Assembly: GCA_025766275.1 (NCBI GenBank)
Contig: JAFKAC010000010.1
Coordinates: 1,364,001-1,428,000, forward strand
Direction of reading: 5' to 3'
From: Lactarius indigo
Lineage: Eukaryota > Basidiomycota > Agaricomycetes > Russulales > Russulaceae
DNA length: 64,000 nt
Shown here piece after piece: positions 33,541-45,560 of this stretch (positions are counted from its first letter, which is position 1; each line of letters starts with the position of its first letter). The notes beneath the pieces were generated by a model. That model was given only the letters and a program-made list of their open reading frames with translations. It ran no database searches and was not told the DNA's origin. Both the position numbers and the translations under genes were made by a program.

Positions 33541-34030
33541 CATCAAATGCCCAGTGAAGTTATGGACCTTACGTTCGACCCGATTCCCACTGGTAACCTA
33601 CCCGGACCGGTGGAAGCAATCCTGTGGATGCAGACTATGGTGTTGCCAGGGTGCGTTCTCCTTTTTATTTTTATGTCGTCGTCGTCTTTGACTCATTGTT
33701 CCGCTCACCCAATAATATCTGTGCGTTCTGCAGCTCTCAGGGAAATGGACGAGAATTAGGCCTCTGGCGACGACACGGCCGCAAGAGGGCACGACGTGGA
33801 GGGTGGAGATGGCGGTGGTGGAGTAGGCGCTAGATGCCATCAGTACAACTTGGCTGGGTACCACTCGTTGGGCTTTTGTCGCTATGTAAACATCGCGCTT
33901 CAATCTATCCTCCCCATTTTCTGTCTTCCCGACGACTATCCACCATCTGGAATGCACCTTAGCCTATAGTGGTTTGTCCTGTACCATGCCGACTGGAGTA
34001 ATAGCCTTTGTGCTTTCCCCCCCCCACCCT
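33541..34030 (+). pseudogene. duplicated 3' end of the Zn2Cys6 gene, fragment 1
   Basis: VMDLTFDPIP and AILWMQTMVLPG (33559-33650) correspond to AMDFTFDISI and ENPLWMQTMMLPG of the transcription factor. The downstream splice site and 3' flank (ggtttgtcctgtaccatgcc near 33968) also correspond. Only the last about 60 codons are present. Sequence is well diverged, so the duplication is not recent. Confidence 0.7.
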
Positions 34031-34129
34031 TTCCCACGGACACGCACATAGCCGCGCAGATCACCTCAATATGGTGACGCGAGAGCTCGTGAAATTTCCC
34101 GTCCTCATTCCTTTAGCCCCTCGACTCTC

Positions 34130-35640
34130 TCCGTGGTGACACAAACTCTTTGCAAGATCGATACCTCGCTCTCCCGACGGTTAGGTCTCGGAAATGGATA
34201 TTTTGGAGTACAAGACCGCTTCATATCCGCTGCGATCAGGAAGGGTAGAGTTGCTGATCTAGCTAAGCTATCCGGTTCACCGGATGGAGTTGCTAGCCAT
34301 TATACGTGCCTTCGAGCTGTCGGTGTTGGTTTTCTTGGTGTGCTTATCTGACCTCCGTTGCAATGGGGGTGTCAATTACTTCCAGTTGCAGCCGATTGGT
34401 GTTTGTATCTTGATGTAGAGCGATGTATACATTGCGAATCGATCCCAAGATTCGGAGCATTTACATCGCTTTACATCAAGACGCCAATTCTGGCCTACAT
34501 GACTCATCCTAATCACCAGTAGAGGGGGGAAATCGACTTGGTCTCCATTCAGAGGACATAAAGACCGTCCGTTTTTCGGCATACATACCTCTTCTCTTCG
34601 TCTTCCGTTCTACTAAACGCATTGGGTGGCTCCATGTCAGACCAGGCCTTCCTGCGCAGTGTCCCTTACTGGGGTCACCGCCAATCCGCTTAGTTCTTTC
34701 ACACCAACGGTCCGTGCTCTGCCATATCTATACATTCAGTCCCTCACCTTGATCGCCACTCTTTTCCGGTTTGATCCAGAGCATTTGCTCGTGAACGTCA
34801 TTGTCCTTTGGCTCTTCATGCATTATAGTTTATTTAATTTATTTCTACATGCACCAGAGCGACACAGATATTGTTGTCTGCTTGCGTATCATTTCTCCTT
34901 CAAGTTCTACGGGGACCTCCTGCGATGGTGACTGTCAATATCCACGAGACCACTGCTCTAATCATGCGGCCCACTCGAGCACCTTCTCCCTCCCACGCAA
35001 CGTCGAACACCCACACTCATATCTGATCACGACGACCCCGAACTGACACTGAAACCGAAAGGAGCGTTCGGCACACGCACGCACGCATTACTTCGCTATC
35101 GCCCTTACATATATCGTCCTTTCCATGTGTTGCGCATATATTTTAAGGCCCTCCGTGGAGCTGTTGGCGAACAGTAGCCCGAACATGTACAAGACCCGGC
35201 TTCGGCAGTGGAAGAGCTTACAGAGAATCAGATGGAGAAGTACTGGAACCAAAGCACAAGAAATGGACGGCAACGAAGCGCAGAGTGTGGCCGGATTTTC
35301 GGAGATGCACGATTTAAGCGCAGGGTTTCTCAGCGCGATACAACATGAGTGGTTAGTCGTGCCATTTGGTACGCGCGATCCAGATGAATTTAGGGTATTC
35401 TCTCACCACCTAATCTATTTCGAACAAACTGATCAATATCACTAGATCTGATCCTCACGTTGGCTCTTCCTCCTAGCTTTTGCGTCTATCTTCCCACTCC
35501 GGGCCTCGCTTTGACTCAATAAGTCGCAACCTCCTTCTCGAATAGCTCCCCCGCGATGTCACGGTACTGCTGCACGAGATGAGGGACTTCGCTGAATGCA
35601 CACCTGCACGAAAATAAGCGTATTTCTAGGTCCTCTTGTT
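34130..35640. repeat. duplicated segment, copy B (partner at 27182-28410)
   Basis: Degenerate copy of the 27.2-28.4 kb segment in the same order and orientation. It ends where the second transcription-factor fragment begins. No gene supported. Confidence 0.6.
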
Positions 35641-35689
35641 CGAAGTTTTGAAAGTAGATTCGAATCAAGCATTCGTGAAGCGACTTGGT

Positions 35690-36480
35690 CTGGCTCTCGC
35701 GAGAGGGATTGATGCTCGTCTCAGATCGGCTGCGGCTGCTGGGATAGGTGTATTCCACCTGCACGAACGGCTCGCGCTGGCAAAACATAAATGTGGCGGT
35801 GCTGCACGCGGCGCGTCCATCAACATTGTCCACCGACACAAAAGTCAGAGGCAAGTCCAAGTCAAGTACTCCGATATACCAGCACCAATAGCAAACAGCC
35901 CAACAAGCACCACCGTCGCGCGGGTCAGCTAATGACGTTACATTTGACTCGATCCGAATTGACAGCTTACTCGGACCGATGAAGGTGGTTGAGAACCCCC
36001 TATAACGTAGATACGATCCACGATGTTGCCAGGGTGCGTTCTCGTCTTGGTTCCACTTACTGTATCTGATCATCTTATGCACTCGGCAGCTTCTCGTGGT
36101 CAACGGACGAGCATCCAAGCCGGCCCCGTTGTCGTCGTGTCATAATATATACCATACGGCTTCTGCTCTCATGCTGGTATAGTATTTGATCTCATCCCGC
36201 ATGAGTCTCTTTGTCCGTCCATCTTTACCTGTCTCCCAGATTTTCATGTCTTCGCACCGACCCCAATTATCTGCGATGTACCATTTATCTAACTGGTCCT
36301 GTACCCCCAACTAGAGTCTTCACTTTCTTATTTTCGGACCAAGTATATGCACCAATGAGAATTACTGTACGCCCCTTCTTTGTCATATACATGATTTGCA
36401 CTCCAGGCCCAACTCTCCATTCACTGTTTACTTTTCGTTCTAACTTGTACCAGCCTTCACACTAGTAAGTAGCAGTAGAG
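35690..36480 (+). pseudogene. duplicated 3' end of the Zn2Cys6 gene, fragment 2
   Basis: LALAKHKCGGAARG (about 35770-35812) matches LASLLAKHKRDGVARG of the transcription factor. Next come AQ/Q-rich remnants, MTLHLTRSELTAYSDR (the MDFTFDISIDELLDR region), SFSWSTDEH (about 36088-36115), and the 3' flank with atctaactggtcctgta and ccaactagagtc at about 36286-36318. Many shifts and stops. Confidence 0.7.
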
Positions 36481-36682
36481 TTTTGTTGTGATCGTTGCGC
36501 ATGCGAAGGTGATCGAACGCGCGAATTCTACATTGATTACCGTTTTTTGTGTAACGGGAGTCCACGATGATGCTTGCCGTCAGCCGACTGCCATCGTCCA
36601 CAATTTCCTTTACGCGAACACATTGAAAATTTGCGCGTGTAACGCCTTAGGGTAGTAGCTGGGAACACAGTCAACGGGATAA

Positions 36683-37250
36683 CTACATGTAGTTGAGATG
36701 GGAGGCAGTTCTTTTCGTCACATCGACGACACGAAAGACTGAAGCCCAGCGCTTTGTGTTACCCCTGGGTCGGGCAGCGTGGGCACAGGCGCGGGGCCAA
36801 CCCAGAGTTCGCACAGCACTACCACGCTCACAGGCGGCACCGCGCAGAGCATATACCGCAACGTGAGTCACGCCACGTTCGTAGCACTCCCGAGCGGCAG
36901 CGAGCTGCGCCTGGCTCATCAGAGTCAGCCATTGCCCATGCTGTGGGGGCGCGAAAGACATGGTTGTTACGAGAGGAGCGACATTGGCGCCGCGGTAGGC
37001 GCGAAAGTCATTCAGAATGACGAGGAGCGGGGCACGCGAGCGGGTATGATACATCAGCATGAAGGCGCTCCTCTTCTGCATGCCCTTGATTGAAAGTCGC
37101 CTGGTGTGACTCACGGAGGACGCTCGCCGTGCCAGCAATGCGGGCGGCGCGCCGAATACAGCCATTTTCATATCGATAGGCATAGTTTTTGGAAAAGTTA
37201 GTAGTGGGGGGATCTCCCGTCGGCATATTGGCTGAGACTTACTATATATT
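36683..37250. other. GC-rich segment open on both strands, unassigned
   Basis: A minus frame of 166 codons (37183-36683) and a plus frame of 104 codons (36779-37093) overlap. The plus frame reads GTGAGPTQSSHSTTTLTGGT onward. No family is recognised for either and codon choice does not decide. It has no partner in the first copy of the duplicated block. Confidence 0.35.
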
Positions 37251-37804
37251 TTTAGTGAAATAAAAGAAAAAGAAATGTCGAGATTAGTATGACCTAGAGA
37301 CTAAAAGTGAGGATAGATGAGACACATGTTGTCGTCTCTTGGACTCCGTTGAAGTTAGCACCAGTTATTGGACGGTCGAAGACGGCGATATGAAGGATGC
37401 CATCAAGGGACAGCGCGGGAAGGAGAATACCTGTGGAAGTTAGACAATATAGCTTCGAAAAATAACAACCACTCTGTGTTCCTCATTGATAGTGACAGCG
37501 CGTATAATAAACCTGTTGATGACGGTCCCTCTACCACTTAGCCCAGCGCAGCATTAGGGGTGACTCGGTCCATCAAAACACGCAGATCGTGGAACGGTGA
37601 AACGTACGAGTGCTTCCAGTACCGCAACGAGTCAATGCGCTCTACGAGTGCCAGATGACGGGGCGTGCCCTTGGCAGTAGCAGGTATTACAGCATCTCTG
37701 CCCGAATCATAAAACACGGGCGCTACTCAAGGCACTACTTATGGGAATCCCCCTGGCACTCATAAGGCCAACTTGTGGGAAAATATCAGCGGCGCTCCTA
37801 CCAG

Positions 37805-38587
37805 ATGGCCTACTGCGATCGCTGTGAGCGGTCGTTTCCCCACGACCGGGCTAATGAGCAACATAGGTCCTTCTCAAGTACTCATTGGCTGTGCGATAGC
37901 TGTGACATCGACTTTGCGAGCGAGGAGAGCCTTATCCAGCACTATGGGAACAGCCCGAAGCACCACTACTGCAAGGAGTGTGATCAGGACTTTGATTCGG
38001 CAAACTCGAAGATGCAGCATAAGGAGGCCAAGCACTGGTATTGTGAGACACACGATAGGGTAAGTGAGGATCGAAACCCAATCCCGTAGCACTCAGTCGA
38101 CAGCGTGCACTAGATCTTCAATTCCGAGTACAGCCTCGAATCGCACTACAGACAGAGTGTCGATCGTATCTATTGCGTAGAGTGCGAGATGAACTTTGAT
38201 GACAACGACGACGAATGGTGGGGCCATCTCGAGGAAGAGCATCACGCATGCACCCCGTGCCGCAAGGTAGGTTGCCCCTCCCCGGCGCACCCGAGTCACC
38301 TGATGGCTCTGAAAACAGCGGTTCAGCGCGAATGAGCAACTCGAGCAGCACGACCTGGACGTGCACCGATGAAGCCGGTGCGCTTACTTGGTATTGCACC
38401 GGCAAGCGGCGCCGACACTGCGCTGTACAGGCGCGGGCTGCAGCGGGAGTACGTTGGTCTCTCCGTCCGCGCTGGCAGGACACTTCGAATCTGGGGCGTG
38501 CGCGATTTCAACGCTCTTAGGGAACATGTGGAGAGCGGGTCATGTGGGGCGGGGTCGTTCCACCGTGTGCGAAAGGAGAAGACTTGA
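37805..38587 (+). pseudogene. truncated copy of the C2H2 zinc-finger gene
   Basis: Exon 1 (37805 to about 38059) and exon 2 (about 38116-38270) are almost the same as those of the intact copy (MAYCDRCERSFPHDRANEQH; YCVECEMNFDDNDDEWW) and still in frame. In exon 3 RFSANEQLEQHDLDVH is followed by an internal deletion and frame changes. The middle fingers are lost, and the end (ESGSCGAGSFHRVRK) is reached only in another frame. It could encode a short three- to five-finger protein. Confidence 0.75.
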
Positions 38588-38667
38588 GGTGGAGACGGGG
38601 ATTGCCGGGTGCCTAAGACCTTGTATTATAATTTTCTTTTGGAATTTCCGGAGAGAAACTGCTTAGT

Positions 38668-40472
38668 ATGTTACTCGACTTGCCCGTTGAGATCCTCTCG
38701 GAGGTACTCGTCCTCCTCGACCATCTCTCCATCTTACACTGTTCCGCTGTAAATTCTCCCCTTCCTCTTCTCCCTTCTCCCTCACTGTTTGGCTTTGTCG
38801 TGATTTGTAGGTCTGCAGGCACCTCCATGCCCTCGTCGCCACGTCTCTCAATCTCCAATACTGCATCGAGCTCGCGGCCGAGGGGTTCGTCGATGGGTCA
38901 CCCGGAGGGCCAGCGTACACAACTGCGGCGCGGGTGGACCTCCTGCTCGAGCGGCGTGTGGCCTGGCGTGCCCTGCGCCCACGACGGCGTGCGGCAGTGG
39001 CGCTAGCGGGGCACTGCCACGCGTACGAGCTCGTGGGTGGACTATTCGCCAAAGCGCTCGAGGAGTACGGCGCTGCCCGGCGGCTGGTCGCCTCGTGGCT
39101 GCCGAGCAACACGGTAGACGAGACAAGGCTCATTGTCGACGATCTCGGCATTCGCATCAAGGACTTTGCCCTTGACCCCGCTCAGGATCTCATCGTCCTT
39201 CTCGAACACCGCCCCGCTGTTGGCCCCAGCGCTAATACCAGCGCTGCTACTGCTGGCGCGGACATCCGCGTCCATCTGAGGAAACTCAGCGCTGGCGCAG
39301 TCGCCCCACACCCAGCGGCGAAGGTGTCCGTGTTATGCCGTCGTGCGCTCGGTCCCGTGCACGGATGCATGATACAGATCGTCGAGGACGTCGTCGGCAT
39401 GTATTTCTGGATGCCACTCCATGGGGTATTGATCTGGAACTGGATGACAGGCGAGGAACTCGTCGTGCGTTTGTTCATCTCTCCTTACATGTCCCCTCAC
39501 TCACGGTTATCAATCAGTTCATTCAAGAGGATCAGGCGCCAGAGCGCATCTGGGACTTTTCGTTCCTCTCCCCGAGAGCGTACATGGTCACGACTCTCAA
39601 AGACGGCGGCGAGATCCGCATCTACAGCTTTGCGTCTCCCTCGTCGTTCAGACGGCCAACGCACGTCGCCACTCTGCGCCTTCCCACGCCCCACCCGAAC
39701 CGCGCGCTGTTCGAACTCACAACGACAACAGGGCCCTTCCTCGCGCGTCCGCCCGCCGGCTCGCCATTTTCATTTTCACGAACGGCACGCGTTCACGTCT
39801 TCACGTTGCACCATGACCCTGGCGTACATCGGGGACGATGGCAGCCGGCGTGCTTCGTCGTGCACAATCGGACCCTGATGAGCTATGTGGAGACATATCA
39901 GGATGATTACGCTAGCGCGATGGATGTGCCATGGGAGGAATGGGGTCCAGCGGGGACGCGATTCTTCGTTCTTGCCAATGGATTCCAGTGGCTTCGGTGA
40001 GTGGATGTGCGGGGTGCAACGGCGGGGAGCTGATGTGATATGGTAGCTATGTGCACGGGACGCGCGTAGTGTGCCCCGTTCTGCAGCCTTCCGGCGAGAG
40101 CCGGGTCGAAGTGTTGGACATGAATGTACATGCGTCGCGGGCCCCGACCGCGGCGGAGAAGCATGCTGCTTCGCGTCTGGGAATCGATCTGGAGAAGCCG
40201 GTTGAGGGTTCGCGGCTAGTGTGTGAGCCGTCGGTATTCCCTGCAGGCGGGGTATTCGCGAAGGAGGTGGTGACTAGGTTGCCGTACTACTCTGTTCCCG
40301 CACCAGGTCAAGGAGAGTCGTATGTGGGATATATGATCGACGAGCAGAGATTGCTCGGACTTAAGGTGCGTTGTACCTTTGTCTTCGGGACAGGGCCAAT
40401 CATACGTGAGAATACTAGGCGAGCCCGTTTACGGATGGTGACCTGGGCGATGTGGACGTATACACGTTTTGA
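38668..40472 (+). CDS. F-box protein (intact copy)
   Basis: Exons 38668-38748, 38811-39464, 39518-39996, 40047-40365 and about 40419-40472 join in frame with GT-AG introns of 50-62 bp. The N-terminus MLLDLPVEILSEVLVLLDHL followed by SILHCSAVCRHLHALV is an F-box (LPxEIL, then C-xx-L), the Skp1-binding module of SCF ubiquitin ligases. The remaining about 460 residues show no clear WD40 or LRR pattern; there are scattered beta-strand-like segments (VVGMYFWMPLHGVLIWNW, GGEIRIYSF). This fits the large Agaricomycete F-box family, whose members have diverse substrate-binding ends. The last exon, ending VDVYTF, is the least certain. It starts 81 bp after the truncated zinc-finger copy. Confidence 0.8.
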
Positions 40473-41061
40473 AACGAGTAGGTGGTTGTTCTTCCCAGAC
40501 GCGATTGGTGCTTATTCTTATTCTCCCCCGGACCAGTAGCTATGGCGAGGCCCACGGATGCAAATGTACAGAGTTGGTATTCGATCGTGATCATGCCGAT
40601 CGTGAACGCGAAGCAGTTATGTATTCCAATTGTGTGACGCGCCCTTGGGTAGCAACAATACGACGTGTGATTAGCTGTGAATTGACGTAATAGGGTTCTA
40701 TGTATTTCTTGTATTTATTCTATTTTTCCACACGATGACGGAATTAGCTTAGCGCGTAACCGATGTTGGTCTTTTTTCAACCAGGGCGAGCTCGTGTATG
40801 CCGCGTTGCTGCCCCCTTCCCCCAAACACGAGGCAGCTATCTACCGTCATCTCCCCCGCAAGCTGCGTTCGTGAGTCCCCGCGTTCTCTCGCGCTCTCTT
40901 GCTCGCGCTCTCCTCCCTCGCGCGCCATTCTTCGCTACCAAAATTAAAAACAAAAAAAAATTATTGCAAAATACCGGAAAAACAACAACCACCCTTGGCG
41001 ACACCCAACACACTTGGACCTTTAAACTTGTTTCCTCGCAGTTGTATACTCTACTACAGTC
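40473..41061. other. intergenic, promoter of membrane-protein gene
   Basis: No gene supported. The 200 bp before 41062 contain an A run (about 40952-40960) and pyrimidine-rich stretches. Confidence 0.5.
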
Positions 41062-44000
41062 ATGACACGGTCTCACCCTTCTAATGCCTCTTCGCCCACC
41101 GACTCACGCCATCCCCGAGACGACAACCCGGACCCCAGTGCACCAGCCGCAGCCCAGTCCTCTATCCCGTCGACCCCGACAGCCTCAATCCCAGGCAGCG
41201 AGGGCTACCCTTCATGGCTTCCCAAGCGGCCACCGCCCCCAGCACCAGGTTCCACTCTCCACTCGCTGGTCATGTTCGGCCCCGACGCTGGGCCCGCCAC
41301 GGATATCCCAACTGGCAGCCCACACGGCAGCGAACATGTCCAAGTGACGACGCCACAGCCGCCGCCAGCGCCCTTCATCGGCGGCCGCAGGCCTACACCG
41401 CGCTCCGTCCGCATCGTCAGCATGCAGGACTCGGCGGCCGCGGCAGCATCTGGCAGCGCTGGCATGGTGTCGCGCAGGGAGACGGATCAGACGACGACGC
41501 GGGTAAGCAGCTTCCCGTTCGGGTTTGGGTCCCGTATCTGGTCCCGCGCCACCGCAACCCCTCTCGGACACTCGCCCACGCTTCTTTCTCAGACACCGGA
41601 TGCCGCGCACTCCCATTCGCACGCACGCCTCCGCTCCGCTGCTGCTGCTGCTGCCGCGGCAGCGGCGGCAAGCGCGGCCCAGCCCAAGTTTCGCTCGCCC
41701 GGGCTCCATCTCGAGCTGCTACGCGATCCGTCGTGGAAGACGCGTCTCCACTTTTACCTGTTCCCCTTGCTCGTCCTTGCCCATATCCCGATACAGACGT
41801 TTCTTGATTTTAACGCCGTATTTATTTTGATCGAGTGAGTCGTTTGTGTTTTTGGTCTAGGTTCGTTTCGATTGACGACGGCATATAGAGTGGCGAGATT
41901 CCCGAATCCTGACGCCCCCGGAGTGCCCGGTTCTGGTCGCAACTGGGCCTTGGGCGCCGCCGCCTACATCGCATCCTGGGTCGTTTGGTTTTTCGGCATC
42001 TTTCTTGGATACGAGCTCTTTTACTCCTTCTATCGCCGTTGGCGCTTCCGTGAGTGAACCCCCCTTTTATTTTTCCCACACGGACTCACCTCAAACTTTC
42101 ATCAGGTCGCCCTCTCATCCTCCCAATCTACCTCTCGTCTCCGGCTTTCAATTTCGTCTCCATGGCATCCTACAACCACTTTTGCTTCCTCCAGCACATC
42201 CGCAACTCGGCATTTCCCCGTGTCAACCCGAGTGCCGTCCTCCCGTCAGCCGAGGGCTCGCTGCGCGACGCGCTCGCAGAGACTTGCTATTTTTATGCCC
42301 AGAACCTTCCGACCGTCGTGACCCTCCTCCCGCGCGCAGGCTTGGCCCTCGCGCTCCTCCTCTCGTTCTTCAGTCCTGAGCATCTCCCCGGTGGGTTATC
42401 GCTCTCAGACGTCGATCAGAGTATCGCGCGCCGCGATGGAACCTTCTTCAACAAGAGCACCGGCGCACTTTCTAGCTACGCCAAGGGTGTGTTGATCGCC
42501 AATGCCGCCTGGACGGCATGGAGGACCCTGGTCCTGCTGTTCAGTTGGTACGTTCCTACGGTCTCCCCTCCGTGTCCCTCCTGTTTACCTTCAACTCCAG
42601 GGTCGGTCTCTGGATATTCAGCGGGCATGGCTGCGCGGGGCTCTGCGGGCCCCGTTCTCGAATGGAGGAGGAAGAATTCGGTCGTTCAGCATCCATTTAT
42701 AGCGAAAAGTCCGATGCAGGCGCGGGTGCCAGTGGCACTGAGTCGCTTCCCTGGAGTTGGAAAGAGTGCACTCTCCTGCGCGTGCAAGAGGCGTACGACT
42801 TTTGCCTCACGCTCCGTGCACCGCGCCAGGCGCAGGTGGCGGGGCAACAACCCCAAGAGGGCGGTTTCGATGGCATCGAGAAGGTGTTTGCTGCCGTTGG
42901 GCTTGGTGGGGCGACCACGCAACCCCCGCAGGGACGCAGAGGCATGCTCTCGCGGGACTTGTTCGAGAGCCCGAAGGATGCCCCGTCGCGCAAGAGTAGC
43001 CCAGCAAACGGACATGGACAAGGACAAGGACAGGAAGTCGTGCCGCCCCTGCCAGAGGCCCACGTGCGCGAAACGACAATGGAGGGCGGCAAGCACGCCC
43101 CGATCAAGACCCTGCCCTATCCCTTCCCTGGCTTTGGTCCCCGAGAGAGCAGCGAGCAAGAACAGATCCCGTTCCCGCCGTCACCTGGCTTACCAGACGA
43201 GGGCGAAGGAGAGCACGATGGTGAAGACGAGGGAGAAGAGGGTGAGGAAGGTGACATCGTGGTGGAGGTCGACGACGAAGGAGAAGAAGTGGAGTTCGAA
43301 GAGGAGGAAGCGCAGCCGCGCACGAGTGATGAGCCGTCCTCATTCTCGGGCCGTGCGTCCAACTCGCTCTCGAGTCTTGGCCAGCCCATCCCCGGCCGCT
43401 ACCCCTTTTCATTCCGCCACCCTGGCCGCGGTGGCAGCATCTCGTCCACGGGCTCCCCGCCCTTCGCCTTCTCACGCGCCACTGCGACACCGCAGAGCAA
43501 GAGCACGTCCACGCGCGCGTCCCGCGAGACCCGCAGCACTGGCAACGTGGAGACTACCACGAATGCATCGTCCTCTCCGGACGCCGGCTCACCAGTCTCC
43601 GTCGGTGCCGCAAGTTCATCCGCGTACAGCCCGGACCCCATCAGTGGCATGCCTATGCCCCCGCGCCACCCAGCCGCAGGTGCAAGTGGTCGCCAGCGAG
43701 CAGGCACCGTGCCGGTCCCTGTGTCCCCGACCCCACCGGGTGCCATTACGGCGAGGCGGCCTCGCCAGCAGGCAGCGTTATTCAGCGAGCAGCAGCAGCA
43801 GCACTTCCAGACGGAAAGCATCGGCTCAGGCTCAGATCGCGAGGACGACCACGCGTCCCGCTCAGGACAGCCCTCCCCTGACGGTTCCCTCGAGGCACGC
43901 GAACGCGAGGACTCGGTCGGCCTCCTCTCGCCGTCCCCGCCCTCATCCCAGTCCAGCCCGCGCGTGTCCCTCCTTGGTTCCCGCTCTCGCAATGGCAGTG

Positions 44001-44914
44001 CCGCCTCGCTCGCGCGCATCAGTGGTGCCTTCCGCCCACGCTCCCGGTCGCGGCACACCAGCTCGGGCTCTGGAACGGGCTCGGGTAGCGGCGCGAGCTC
44101 GCGACATAACTCGCACGTCTCGCTGTCGAGCGTCTCTCTCGCCCTCGGTGGACACCGCGCTCGCGCGCACAGCCTCATACAGAGCATCGCGGGCGCATCT
44201 CGGTCGAGCGTCGAGCTCGTGCTCGGACGCACACCGTCGTCGCAACCCGGCTTCGGTGCCATGCGACTCGGCGACGTATCGGACGCAGACGCGAGCGCAA
44301 GCGACGGAGGCGCTCTCAGCAATCCTGAGAACCACACGTTTGGTATGCCCGTCGTTGGCGGCGCTGGAACTGCGCTCCCGCGCCGTGCGGGCATGCGCGC
44401 GCGCACGCTTGAGACCACCACTGCCCCCTCACCGCCCGTCTCGCCTGTTTCGTCCGTCTCGGTTTCATCGTCGTCAGCGAGGAGTGGCGTAGCGTCAAGG
44501 GTAGCAGCAGCAGCAGCAGCCGCATCACGTACGCGTAGCGCGTCGTCGTCCGCCTCGTCTGCTTCGTCGCAGCGTGCGCGGGCTCACGCAAACGCCCGTC
44601 TTGGTCTCGGTGCCGGCTTGCAGACTGCGCGCTCGTTCGCGTCGGAGCAGGGCTCACCGCCGTCGATTCTGACGCACTCGGTACGGTCTGACGGCTCGAC
44701 ACAGACGCAGACGCAGACACCTGCCGGTATGCCGATCCCCCAGGCGCAGACGCAGCCGGAACCGGACGTGAGCACCGCAGCGGCATCGCTTGTGACGACG
44801 CCGCCGACGATCGCGAGCGAGACGACGGACTCGAGTGGGCGCACGCCAAGAAGCCTGGGCGGAATGGAGCATTATGCCCCGCCACATGCTCAGAACACTT
44901 TTATGCCTCGGTGA
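41062..44914 (+). CDS. large multi-pass membrane protein with long disordered tail
   Basis: Exons 41062-41834, 41889-42049, 42107-42548 and 42601-44914 give about 1,230 residues with no break. Residues 1-235 are Pro/Ser/Ala-rich and end in a poly-Ala run. About five hydrophobic spans follow, e.g. FYLFPLLVLAHIPIQTFLDF, YIASWVVWFFGIFLGYELFY, TVVTLLPRAGLALALLLSFF and TAWRTLVLLFSWVGLWIF. From about residue 520 the protein is acidic then Ser/Arg/Pro-rich to the end (MPR stop), with repeated Ser runs. The layout suggests a basidiomycete-conserved integral membrane protein with a phosphorylatable cytosolic tail. I do not recognise the family. GC content and codon use are higher than in neighbouring genes. 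Confidence 0.8.
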
Positions 44915-45560
44915 AACGCCCGAAAACGTCCATGACGTTAACGTTAATGGCCCGCGCACCCCTTTGCTTGGGGGCGTATGTAGTGTCTCTCTGATTTCTT
45001 TTCCCTGGGATCTCTTTTCTTTTCCTTTTCCTCCTCACATTTTCCATCATGCTCTCAACCCCCCCTGCTGCAAGTATTTAGTGTTTATATTTCTATTAGA
45101 CCCCATCTTACACTTAGTCCCCCAAACCCTACTCCTACACGTTACTCCTACATGTTCCCCCCCTACAACAGCCCACTTACATTTATGGTTTCACTTACAC
45201 CTATACATGCGTTTCTCCTTCCTCCCTCTTCCCGCTAACGCCCTCTCACCTGATCGTCCGACGAACCCCCGACGTCTTGTAAAAGCTCTTCCTGACCTAA
45301 TTTGACGCCTTTATTCACGTACGATTCCTTCTACTGACTAGTGGTGGTTTTACCCGTCCCACACATCGCATTTTCAGCTACGGCTGTGTGTCGACTTGTT
45401 TTTTACGGGTCATGAATAAACGTCTTCTTCCCATTTTAAACACCGAGTGTTGGTCGCAAAAATCGAACAAAAAAAGAAAGAAAAGGGCTGCTGAGCCCGG
45501 AGATAAATGAGATTGGTAATAATTACAGTTGTACTGTAGGTGGTGAGTTGGTACAAGTCT
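44915..45560. other. intergenic between convergent genes
   Basis: 3' flanks of two convergent genes; AT-rich near 45430-45530. No gene supported. Confidence 0.6.

Noticed and set aside
43399..44421. 340-codon minus-strand frame
   Set aside because: Shadow of the Ser/Arg-rich plus-strand exon of the membrane protein; no family features.
42054..44492. 812-codon plus-strand frame in a second frame of the same exon
   Set aside because: It follows the real gene only to about 42548, then becomes an Arg/Pro/Ser shadow; the spliced frame is the one that ends at 44914.
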